Assembly: GCA_902791025.1 (NCBI GenBank)
Contig: CADATZ010000019.1
Span: 1-64,000, forward strand
From: an uncultured Chloroflexota bacterium
GTDB taxonomy: Bacteria > Chloroflexota > Anaerolineae > Anaerolineales > Anaerolineaceae
Direction: 5' to 3'
DNA: 64,000 bases
A program made the position numbers and the translations under genes. Shown here one piece after another: positions 1-7,517 of the stretch (position 1 is its first letter; the number at the start of each line of letters is the position of its first letter). A model generated the notes under the pieces. The model made no database searches. It worked only from the letters and a program-made list of their open reading frames with translations, and was not told the origin of the DNA.

Positions 1-312
1 TATTTGCTCGATTCATCGGTGAAAGTATTTGTAAGTGAGAATCGCGGCAGGAAAACAGGAATGATGGTTTTGAAACTATCAGAAGCTGCTGCGGAGATTA
101 TCGGAATAGCTGTATCTGACAATGCCCGCCGTAAGGGAATTGGAAAACAACTGATCCAACGGGTAATGAAATCGGATAATCTGGAAAGCGTCAAAGCTCA
201 AACGGATGACGATTCGATCGGCTTCTACCGAAAATGCGGCTTTTCAGAGGAGAGAATCGTCATTGAATACTCCGACGGGTCAGTGGTTCGATACAACTGC
301 GTTCTGCATTAA
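1..312 (+). CDS. GNAT-family N-acetyltransferase, 5' end cut by window edge
   Basis: This is the C-terminal part of a GNAT acyltransferase. The frame is open to the first base, so the true start lies upstream; a TTG at 4 is only the first in-window start codon. The acetyl-CoA binding signature is visible as a run of V/I residues followed by RRKGIGKQL, and the family's late FYRKCGF motif is near the end. About 100 residues are seen against roughly 140-150 for a whole domain. The acetylated substrate cannot be inferred. A second, damaged GNAT gene follows 72 nt downstream on the same strand. Confidence 0.75.
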   Translation, partial: YLLDSSVKVFVSENRGRKTGMMVLKLSEAAAEIIGIAVSDNARRKGIGKQLIQRVMKSDNLESVKAQTDDDSIGFYRKCGFSEERIVIEYSDGSVVRYNCVLH

Positions 313-384
313 CAGATAAATTCATATTTGTCGGGATCTTGCAAAATCGGAATTTAACGCTCCATCAAATCACAGGGAGGAACC

Positions 385-889
385 ATGGTTTATTACAATG
401 ATAAGGAATTGATGATCCGCAATATGGAAGAAGCAGATGCCCGAATCTTTACCGATGAAGAAAACGCGCAGGGTTGGCATACGGATATCTCCAAATACCT
501 GGAAAGGCTCCGGGATCAGGCTGCAGGAAAATGTGTTTCACTGACTGCCGTATATAAAGGACTTCCTGTCGGATATGTGAATGTCTACTTAACAGGTCTG
601 GATGGTGCGTTCAGCGGAAAAGGGTTCCCTGAGATTGTTGATTTTGGCGTATTGGAAAAATACCAGAGAAAGGGAATCGGCAGCAAACTGATGGATATTG
701 CCGAAGAGATTGCCGGACAGCGGGTATGGAAGTGCCCAGCGAATGTATGTCAAACGAGGCTATATCCCAGATGGGACGGGTGTCTGGTATCGGGATAAAC
801 CCTGTGCGCAATACGAAACGGAAATTGTAAACGATGATGAGCTCGTGCTTTTTCTTTCTAAGAGATTAGAGCGGAAAAACGAAAACTAA
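385..889 (+). pseudogene. GNAT acetyltransferase with internal deletion and frameshift
   Basis: A GNAT acetyltransferase is split over two reading frames. Frame one (385 onward, after a GGGAGG ribosome site) encodes the N-terminal two thirds up to the acetyl-CoA motif EKYQRKGIGSKLM. The natural C-terminus (SGYGSAQRMYVKRGYIPDG..., ending with LVLFLSKRL) continues in the next forward frame to 889. From memory of this family, about a dozen residues including a conserved LGVGLH-type stretch should lie between the two parts. A deletion of roughly 40 nt near 717-722 therefore explains both the loss and the frame change. The shifted frame ends at 798 with unrelated residues. The gene is probably inactive. 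Confidence 0.75.
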
Positions 890-964
890 GCGTACAAATT
901 CAAATTTTCGGGGTTGCATCCATTTATCTTCAAAGGCTTGTGCTGTTTCGGAAAGGAAGTATCT

Positions 965-3016
965 ATGATAAAGAAAAAATCCTATTTATTTCTTTTTCTC
1001 ATTTCGTCACTACTCTTTGTGACGCTATGTTCATTTCCATTTAATGTGTCAGCAAATAACGATCCCCGGATCCATGAACCACTTGTTTCCCTGAATGAGG
1101 CTTTATCCACAAGGCAGGAAACAATATGGAGCAGCATTTATTTTGGACACTATCCGGCTTCGGAAATTGTTAAAAGCGGCTGGAATTCGGTAGACAGTTA
1201 TGCCATCAGGGATGGTGATGTGATCCGGGACGACGAACTGTACACGCGTCTCTGTGAAGCTGAATGGACAGATGACAGGCTGTCCCTGGATGGACAGGAT
1301 TATATAAGAATCAACCGTACGGATGCCGTGACCGCAGCATCCGACAGAGAACAGCACTATCGATGGGATGATCCTGATGAATGGCACTATTTTGTTGAAG
1401 AGCCCATCAAATGGCGGATTCTCTCCCTGAAAGGCGATGAAGCGCTGCTTTTATCGGACCGGATCCTGGACTGCTTTCCATTCAATCAAACTGATGAAAA
1501 AGTAGGTTGGTATGATTCCTCGGTTCGCAGCTGGCTGAACGGATATGACAGCGGGCAGAATCTTGCGGGAGAAGATTATTCCGGCAATGGATTTCTGGAT
1601 AATGCGTTTACGACGGATGAGCGGGATGCGATGATCCGGACCACATGTGTCACGCCGGATAATCAGGATTATGGCACTGACTGCGGTCCTGACACACAGG
1701 ATTATGTGTTTCTTCTGTCCAATGAAGAAGTCTTTGCGGATGCTGTGGCTGCTGATTACGGTTTTTATGCGGGCAGAGGCTATGACGACCCTGCCAAACG
1801 CTTTTTATCCACTACATACGCAAAATGCAGGGGCACCTGGTGGTCTCCTGTGGAGCCTTACAGGGGAAATTCTTTCTGGTTCATGCGGACCAGTGGTTAT
1901 ACGCCTTACAATGTCTCTTATATTTGTGACTTCGGCTATATATACAGCCGGGGGACTGCTGTGACATGTGACGATGCGGGGATTCTTCCCGCAATCCGGA
2001 TCGACCTGTCGGCTGCTGATATCATATATGCCGGAGAAGTCTCTTCCGCCGATATCATAAAGGATCCGCTGGATGCGGATGAAGACCAAACACATGCTGA
2101 AAAGGTCCAGCTTCGGAATCCGATAATTGAAGCCGATGATTCTCTTCCCGGTGGGATAGCCGTTACATGGGATACCGTCGCATTTGGCAGCTATCCGCAG
2201 ACAGAGATCCTTGAAAAAGAAAACGAACAGAACGGCAGTGAGGCAGATCCGGCCCTGTTTCATAAACTACAGACATCAGAATGGAGCGGGAATGAACTTG
2301 TGCTGGATGGAAAAAGGTACAAGCGGGTCAACAGCCGATTTTTCAGATTCGATCCCATCATCTGGAGGGTATTGGAGGTTACAGAGGATTCCGCCCTTTT
2401 GCTGGCCGCGCAGGTGCTGGACTGCGTCCCATATTATCATGAGCTGACCGATGTTCACTGGGAGCAGTCGGAAATCCGCAGCTGGCTGAACGGTCTGAGT
2501 AAAGAAGAGAATCTTTCGGGAACAGATTATTCCGGTGAAGGGGATAGCTTTTGGTCAACAGCCTTCTCTGCAAATGAACGGCTTTCGGTTATGAAGTCTT
2601 ACGTAAGGAATTCCGATAATCATTATTTCGGGACTTCCTGCGGTCCCGATACAGTAGATCGGGTCTTTTTGCTCTCTGAGAACGAGACCTTCAGTTCCCC
2701 CGCCGCTGCATCTTTTGGTTTCCTTACCAGCGATGCCCAAGCAGACCCCGCCAAGCGTTTCACACCCACTGCATATGCCGCGTCCCGGGGTGTATGGCAG
2801 TCAGCGGTCGATGAAAGCGCAGGAAATACCTTCTGGTTCCTTCGATCCAACGGATATACGGCCTCCAATGTGGTCTATGTGGGAGAGCTTGGTGATATCT
2901 ATAACCGGGGGATTCCGGTCATTTGTCCGGATGCAGGTCTGATTCCCGCACTGCGGATAGACCTTGAGACAGCCGGGTATATCTACACCGGTACCACCAG
3001 TTCCCGTCCCCAGTGA
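965..3016 (+). CDS. Secreted protein with two DUF6273-like domains
   Basis: An exported protein of about 683 residues. ATG 965 is chosen because GGAAAGGAAG sits just upstream and a Lys-rich plus hydrophobic signal peptide follows at once; an earlier in-frame ATG at 914 would put 17 unlikely residues in front. The mature protein carries two homologous halves. Each has the order: I.WRVL-type strand, LLL..ILDC, a (V/I)RSWLNG motif, ..DYSG, ERL/RDAMI, SCGPDTxDxVFLLS, then an arginine- and tyrosine-rich tail ending in ALRIDL. This pattern matches DUF6273, a domain of unknown function in secreted bacterial proteins. No catalytic role can be assigned. The two halves look like an old duplication, since the words are conserved but the sequences have diverged. 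Confidence 0.7.
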   Translation: MIKKKSYLFLFLISSLLFVTLCSFPFNVSANNDPRIHEPLVSLNEALSTRQETIWSSIYFGHYPASEIVKSGWNSVDSYAIRDGDVIRDDELYTRLCEAEWTDDRLSLDGQDYIRINRTDAVTAASDREQHYRWDDPDEWHYFVEEPIKWRILSLKGDEALLLSDRILDCFPFNQTDEKVGWYDSSVRSWLNGYDSGQNLAGEDYSGNGFLDNAFTTDERDAMIRTTCVTPDNQDYGTDCGPDTQDYVFLLSNEEVFADAVAADYGFYAGRGYDDPAKRFLSTTYAKCRGTWWSPVEPYRGNSFWFMRTSGYTPYNVSYICDFGYIYSRGTAVTCDDAGILPAIRIDLSAADIIYAGEVSSADIIKDPLDADEDQTHAEKVQLRNPIIEADDSLPGGIAVTWDTVAFGSYPQTEILEKENEQNGSEADPALFHKLQTSEWSGNELVLDGKRYKRVNSRFFRFDPIIWRVLEVTEDSALLLAAQVLDCVPYYHELTDVHWEQSEIRSWLNGLSKEENLSGTDYSGEGDSFWSTAFSANERLSVMKSYVRNSDNHYFGTSCGPDTVDRVFLLSENETFSSPAAASFGFLTSDAQADPAKRFTPTAYAASRGVWQSAVDESAGNTFWFLRSNGYTASNVVYVGELGDIYNRGIPVICPDAGLIPALRIDLETAGYIYTGTTSSRPQ

Positions 3017-3144
3017 CTTGCCGCGGCTTTTCATGAGGGATAAGCCGTTCGCTCAGAATGAAGTATAATCAAAATGGAATTGTTTTTTGCATATCCGGAA
3101 AGGATATCGCACAGATCAAAGTTTGAGAAAGAAGGAACAAGATA

Positions 3145-4506
3145 ATGAGAAGAAATGCATTGTACATTGCATCTTTGATTTTGGTTTTATTGTTCATGAT
3201 GAGCCTGACAGCGGCAGCCCAAACGGACAGCGCCGGGAATGTATTCATCAGCGACACCACCTCTGTACCGCAGACAGTGGAAAGAGACCTGTATTGGGCA
3301 GGAAGAAGCCGGGTCTTTGACCATTATCAAATCGGGAAAAGTCTGCTGGCGGCCGGGAGGGATATCACCGTCAATGAAAGCTCAGTTGGCGGATCAGTGA
3401 GAGCGGCCGGTTATTCCATCACCCTGAACGGGGTGGACGTGACCGACAACATCACCGCAGCTGGTTACAACCTTCAGGCGTCAGGCATCACCGCAGCCGG
3501 TGTTTATCTCGCCGGACACAGTTTGTATTTCAGCGGCACAGCGGACAGTGTCAACCTGTTTGGCGATAACGTCACCCTTGACGGTGAGATCCACGGAGAT
3601 GCAAACATTTACGCGACAAAGGTCACCTTTGGTGAAAATCTGCTCGTCGACGGCACACTCACCGTCCACAGCGGAAGTGAACCTGCCCTTCCAAACGGCG
3701 CGAAGGCCGGAGATTTTGTTTTCATCAAAAGCGAATCTGCCACAAAAGTAGACGTCAATATCGATTCAAGCGGTCCGCATATCGAGCTGAAGGATTCAGG
3801 TGTCCCAACCGCAGCGGTTACAACCCCGGGTGAAGCAGCCGCAGAACCGGTGAAGTCAAGGTCTTCCTTTGATTTCGTCTCCTTCCTGCGCGGAATGATT
3901 GGCAACCTGCTGCTTGCCGCCCTGATATGTCTGCTGCTTGGTGGTGAAGAATTGGGCAAACCGGGAAAAATGCTGCTCAAAAGACCGTTCCCGATGCTTG
4001 GAACTGGGGCTGCGGGCGTTTTTGTGATCCCCGGTATCATTCTGGTACTGCTGTTCGTCTGGAGCGGTCCGTCCTCAGCCGGGCTGCTGGCGATCCTCTT
4101 CGCTGTCGTTTGCATTTACGCCCTGATCTTTACCGGGATGACGCTTGCAAACACACTGCTGCCGCGATATACGAATAACAAAGTGCTGAATAACGAGTGG
4201 ATCTGCTCACTGATCGGTGCATTGGTTTTCTGGCTGCTGCGGAAAATTCCTGTTTTCGGTTCTATCCTTCAGTTTGCCGCGTTGATTTATACACTGGGTT
4301 ATTTTCTCCAGGTTATTTACCTGCGTCTGCGGGGCAAAAGCACCCGGAAATCAGCAAAGAAGGCGATGGACAATACACCGCAGGCTGACGTTCTGGAACC
4401 GGTTGAAAGTGTCAAACCCGCAGAATCGGAAGCGGCAGTTGATGCGGAGCCTGCCGGGAATCAGGCCCCGATTGCGGAAGAAGAATCTGCCGAAGCGAAG
4501 AATTAA
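3145..4506 (+). CDS. Exported/membrane protein with bactofilin-like beta repeats
   Basis: 453 residues. An N-terminal signal sequence (about 1-26) is followed by about 170 residues of short repeated strands of the type SVGGSVRAAG, ITAAGYNLQ and GDNVTLDGEI. These resemble the right-handed beta-helix of bactofilins and polymer-forming cytoskeletal proteins. From about residue 250 there are four hydrophobic membrane segments, and the last 60 residues are acidic and Ala/Glu-rich. The ribosome site is AAGGAAC. A plausible reading is a membrane-anchored beta-helical scaffold outside the cell with a cytoplasmic acidic tail. The helix-plus-multispan layout is unlike the soluble classical bactofilins, so the name is only a fold comparison. 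Confidence 0.55.
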   Translation: MRRNALYIASLILVLLFMMSLTAAAQTDSAGNVFISDTTSVPQTVERDLYWAGRSRVFDHYQIGKSLLAAGRDITVNESSVGGSVRAAGYSITLNGVDVTDNITAAGYNLQASGITAAGVYLAGHSLYFSGTADSVNLFGDNVTLDGEIHGDANIYATKVTFGENLLVDGTLTVHSGSEPALPNGAKAGDFVFIKSESATKVDVNIDSSGPHIELKDSGVPTAAVTTPGEAAAEPVKSRSSFDFVSFLRGMIGNLLLAALICLLLGGEELGKPGKMLLKRPFPMLGTGAAGVFVIPGIILVLLFVWSGPSSAGLLAILFAVVCIYALIFTGMTLANTLLPRYTNNKVLNNEWICSLIGALVFWLLRKIPVFGSILQFAALIYTLGYFLQVIYLRLRGKSTRKSAKKAMDNTPQADVLEPVESVKPAESEAAVDAEPAGNQAPIAEEESAEAKN

Positions 4507-4577
4507 TTCAAGTACTATTTCCGGATATTCAATTACCGCTTTTCCCGCAGCGGAGAAGCGGTAATAACAAAAAAACG

Positions 4578-4680
4578 ACGCACATGGGGACAGGCACACT
4601 TGTATCGGCTTCGCGATACAAGCTGCCAGTCCCCAAGTGCTCTGTCCTGAACGGATATGAATTTTTCAAAAACTGATCGA
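4578..4680 (+). repeat. REP-like long-hairpin element, copy 1
   Basis: Arms GCACATGGGGACAGGCA and TGCCAGTCCCCAAGTGC enclose a second perfect hairpin, CTTGTATCG..CGATACAAG. The unit continues through TCTGTCCTGAACGG to the ribosome site of the next gene. It is nearly identical over 103 nt (two differences) to the copy at 5821-5923. Confidence 0.85.
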
Positions 4681-4690
4681 GGAGATTGCA

Positions 4691-5170
4691 ATGAAAAAAG
4701 TAATACTTATTGTTTTTTGTTTGATGATTTCTTTTTCTGCAGTTTATGCTGACGAGACGTCTGACCTTGATATGTTTCGATTTACAGAGATAAAACCTCT
4801 TGAAAACCCTTCAGAAGACGATTATACAGGAGTGTGGATTCCTTTCGTTGAATATTTAAGACCGTATAAAGATGTAACAAGATTGAGAAAATCTTATCAA
4901 AATGACTTTGTCGTGATATATGATAAAGAAGTTTTGATTAAAATAGTAGGTAGAACATTTTCTGATTTGCCTTATAAGTTTGAAAATGGGGCTGTTCTTT
5001 CCGCTATAGATGTAGGTGATGGTGATCCCTCTTTGGTAACATTAAGGCTGTTGACGAAAAATTATGCGCTTTATACGTTAGCGTGGGACAATCAAGTACA
5101 ACTGGAGTTCATTTGCTATAAAAAAGGTTATCAATTAGATCCCTCGAATATAACTCAGATTAATCCCTAA
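4691..5170 (+). CDS. Small secreted protein, unknown function, AT-rich
   Basis: 159 residues with a clear N-terminal signal peptide (MKKVILIVFC... to about residue 20). ATG 4691 follows GAGGAG at good spacing. The mature part is acidic and aromatic, with no recognised motif. Codon use is much richer in A/T than in neighbouring genes. The gene sits between two near-identical 103-nt repeats and is followed by a terminator and a hairpin-rich AT stretch, so the 4.68-5.82 kb block looks like a separately acquired cassette. I do not recognise the family. Confidence 0.65.
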   Translation: MKKVILIVFCLMISFSAVYADETSDLDMFRFTEIKPLENPSEDDYTGVWIPFVEYLRPYKDVTRLRKSYQNDFVVIYDKEVLIKIVGRTFSDLPYKFENGAVLSAIDVGDGDPSLVTLRLLTKNYALYTLAWDNQVQLEFICYKKGYQLDPSNITQINP

Positions 5171-5194
5171 TTGTTTTGCAAAATATCTACCTCT

Positions 5195-5221
5195 GGCGCC
5201 CAAAAGGGCGTCTTTTTTTTG
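5195..5221 (+). terminator. Rho-independent terminator
   Basis: The stem CGCCC/GGGCG has an AAAA loop and is followed by TCTTTTTTTT. It lies 25 nt after the stop of the small secreted gene. Confidence 0.8.
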
Positions 5222-5349
5222 CTATATTGGGAGTCGAGGAAATATAATTCTAAGAGCATATGTTTTGTGCGCTTTGTTCTCCAGATAGTGCAAAAACTTT
5301 CCCTAGTTTGAATCGGTTTAATGTACTGTTTGCATGTGCGAATCTGGTA

Positions 5350-5690
5350 ATGTGTATCCGTGCAGGTCGGACACAAGAGTTTGTTTTGGCGTAATATAGG
5401 CGTATTGCGCCTACTTACAGAAAATTTGAGAAAAATATGCGAGAAAGGAGACTGATATTAGCCGAATATTGACAAAATAAGGGGATAATTCTGATAATTT
5501 GATAAAAAATGGAATTATCCTTTGTTAATCGTCAATAAAGGGCTAATAATCAGTGTTTCCTTAAGAAAATGCTGATTTATGAATATCATACTGTCAATGA
5601 GTCAATGCAACCTGTTCTATTGACTCAAGAAGAGTCAACGAAAACAGGTCACTTTGACTCAATCAGAAATAATCAGTGTTTCCTTAAGTC
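5350..5690. other. Noncoding block of nested inverted repeats in a 767-nt gene gap
   Basis: The gap 5171-5937 has no convincing gene. It holds a chain of hairpins. TAGGCG/CGCCTA is at 5397-5413. A nested set lies at 5457-5547, where ATTAGCC, TATTGAC and GGATAATTC are mirrored by GAATTATCC, GTCAATA and GGCTAAT. A second nested set lies at 5599-5660, where GAGTCAA, ACCTGTT and TTGACTC are mirrored by GAGTCAA, AACAGGT and TTGACTC. A 21-nt direct repeat, AATAATCAGTGTTTCCTTAAG, occurs at 5545-5565 and 5668-5688. The function is unknown; see findings. Confidence 0.7.
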
Positions 5691-5820
5691 AGGCAGTGAT
5701 GAATAAGACGAAATGATAAATTGAAACAAAAGCTTCTGTCGGTTCGTAATGATAATAGCGGAAAATGCAGGTAATACTGTGGTATAGTTATTCCGCAGTA
5801 TAGAGTTCAGAACTTGAGCA

Positions 5821-5923
5821 ACGCACATGAGGACAGGTACACTTGTATCGGCTTCGCGATACAAGCTGCCAGTCCCCAAGTGCTCTGTCCTGAACGGATA
5901 TGAATTTTTCAAAAACTGATCGA
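5821..5923 (+). repeat. REP-like long-hairpin element, copy 2
   Basis: Nearly identical to the copy at 4578-4680, including the 30-nt tail ending AAAAACTGATCGA. Like copy 1 it ends directly in front of the ribosome site of a secreted-protein gene. Confidence 0.85.
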
Positions 5924-5937
5924 CAAAGGAAGGAAAA

Positions 5938-6804
5938 ATGATGAAAATTTTTGTGAAATTCGCGGTAATGATGGGTCTGGTTTTGACAGCGGTGCTCCCT
6001 GTTTGCGCGGAACCCTCTGAGATACTGAAAAAAATTTATGACGCGCTGCTCTCGGAAGGGTCAGATTTCAGCAAGGGAAAAGCCATTTACGCGGAATACT
6101 ACCCGGAAACAAAGTATGAGGCGGAATTGACGGATGAGGCTATCACCATCAGCATCAGTGGGAACGAGTACATGCCGGACGGCAGCTGGACATTCGTTGA
6201 GGATGGCGACTATCTGAAGCTCACCATCCCGAGTGATGATTTTTCCGGATATATGCAGGCCACCAATATCCTGAATGCTGTTGGCATTTGCTACGGCATG
6301 GATTCCCATCTGCTCAGCGGATATGTCAACGGTCTGGGCGTGAAGAATTTGGAAAATAAATACTTCGTCACAAAAAATGACGAAGAAAACAAAACTTACG
6401 AGATCAGCATCTATGCCGCCGGTCCCTATAACATGAAAGAACTGGATGAGATGATCCTGGACAAGGATTCCCTGGATTTTGAACCGCTGACGGAGGATTT
6501 CCTCAGCCAGGCAAGCAGCGTCGGCAAAGTCTTTATGCTGGCCAATGGGAATGTGGATGATCTGAAGATCCTTGTCGGTGAGTACGGCGAGCTTGACGAC
6601 CTGGCTTATCAGTCCCTCATGAATGTAGTCAATGTCCTGCAGCCGAAAGGCTGGGAAACCTTCGCCTCTGAGTATAAAGAGCTCACGGATGCACAAACAG
6701 ATGCCTACACCGTGAAGCTGAACCCAAGCGAAGAGGAAGTTCACGAAATGATCGAGGAAGACCGCACCGGCTGGAGCTTCATACTGACCCATTTCGGCGA
6801 ATAA
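5938..6804 (+). CDS. Secreted protein, unknown function
   Basis: 288 residues with a typical signal peptide ending near VCAEP. Either ATG 5938 or ATG 5941 could be the start; both follow AAAGGAAGG. The mature chain is acidic and rich in Asp/Glu/Tyr, with no enzyme motif and no membrane segment, consistent with an exported soluble or surface-associated protein. It is followed after 65 nt by a good terminator and preceded by its own REP-like element, so it is probably transcribed alone. I do not recognise the family. Confidence 0.65.
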   Translation: MMKIFVKFAVMMGLVLTAVLPVCAEPSEILKKIYDALLSEGSDFSKGKAIYAEYYPETKYEAELTDEAITISISGNEYMPDGSWTFVEDGDYLKLTIPSDDFSGYMQATNILNAVGICYGMDSHLLSGYVNGLGVKNLENKYFVTKNDEENKTYEISIYAAGPYNMKELDEMILDKDSLDFEPLTEDFLSQASSVGKVFMLANGNVDDLKILVGEYGELDDLAYQSLMNVVNVLQPKGWETFASEYKELTDAQTDAYTVKLNPSEEEVHEMIEEDRTGWSFILTHFGE

Positions 6805-6869
6805 GCTGCTGTCAGTACGTTTACCCGCCGCATAATGCGGGAATAAAAAAGACTTGTTTTTAAAAATGT

Positions 6870-6892
6870 CCCCTCAATGAGGGGTTTTTTCT
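6870..6892 (+). terminator. Rho-independent terminator
   Basis: CCCCTC-AAT-GAGGGG is followed by TTTTTTC, downstream of the secreted-protein gene that ends at 6804. Confidence 0.85.
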
Positions 6893-6946
6893 TCTTTCGT
6901 CTCTTTGGAAAATTTCCATTCTCTGTTGGCAGCGATTCATAACGAA

Positions 6947-7012
6947 GCACATCGGGGACTGGCATCCTGTGCGGCACAGCCCGCACTGGTGTGCCTGTCC
7001 CCATGTGCGCTC
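6947..7012 (-). repeat. REP-like element, copy 3 (reverse orientation)
   Basis: Arms GCACATCGGGGACTGGCA and TGCCTGTCCCCATGTGC with an inner stem around TGTGCGGCAC. It is the reverse complement of the orientation seen at 4578. Confidence 0.75.
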
Positions 7013-7029
7013 TGGTTCTAAACAGAAAC

Positions 7030-7370
7030 CTCAAAAGTAACTCCGCACCAGGGAACTTTTCCTTATGAAAATAATATGGTAAATATAATTGAGAGATAAA
7101 ATGATGATAGCCATACTTGTGTCAGCCTTATAATATCATCTTTCCTTACTTTTTGATTTTTTCTTTCTTTCTCGTTAGATTATTTAAAAACGAGAAAGAA
7201 GAGAAAGAAGAGAAAGAAGGGAAAGAAACGTGATAGAGATCGTACTATCTTGCTGCAATGCTCTGCCTGGATACTGAACAGTTGCAAACAATTTTGACGG
7301 ATATGGATTTATGCTCAAAAGTAACTTCGCAGCAGGGAACTTTTCCTTATGAAAAAAATATGGTAAATTT
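7030..7370. repeat. 57-nt direct repeat pair flanking a pyrimidine/purine hairpin
   Basis: The gene gap 6805-7517 holds two copies (7030-7087 and 7314-7370) of a block that begins CTCAAAAGTAACT and includes GGGAACTTTTCCTTATGAAA. They differ at about four positions. Between them a pyrimidine tract TTCTTTCTTTCTCGTT (7161-7176) pairs with AACGAGAAAGAAGAGAAAG (7189-7207), followed by further GAAAGAA repeats. A 70-codon open frame at 7258-7470 runs through the second copy and looks fortuitous. No function is assigned. Confidence 0.65.
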
Positions 7371-7517
7371 AAATGTAACTATTCAGTACCCGGAGACGCA
7401 ACATACAGTACATTTTTTATGCGGGATGCGCCGCAACAAAAAAGCTGTCTCTGTTCTGAGGAGTCACTAATGAAGAAACTCTGTAACAAATAATAATCTA
7501 TTATATAAGGATAATTT

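Noticed and set aside
5167..5376. 69-codon minus-strand frame in the structured AT-rich gap
   Set aside because: It has no ribosome site and overlaps the terminator of the previous gene.
7258..7470. 70-codon frame in the 6.8-7.5 kb gap
   Set aside because: It runs through a direct-repeat copy, has no ribosome site and no protein-like pattern.
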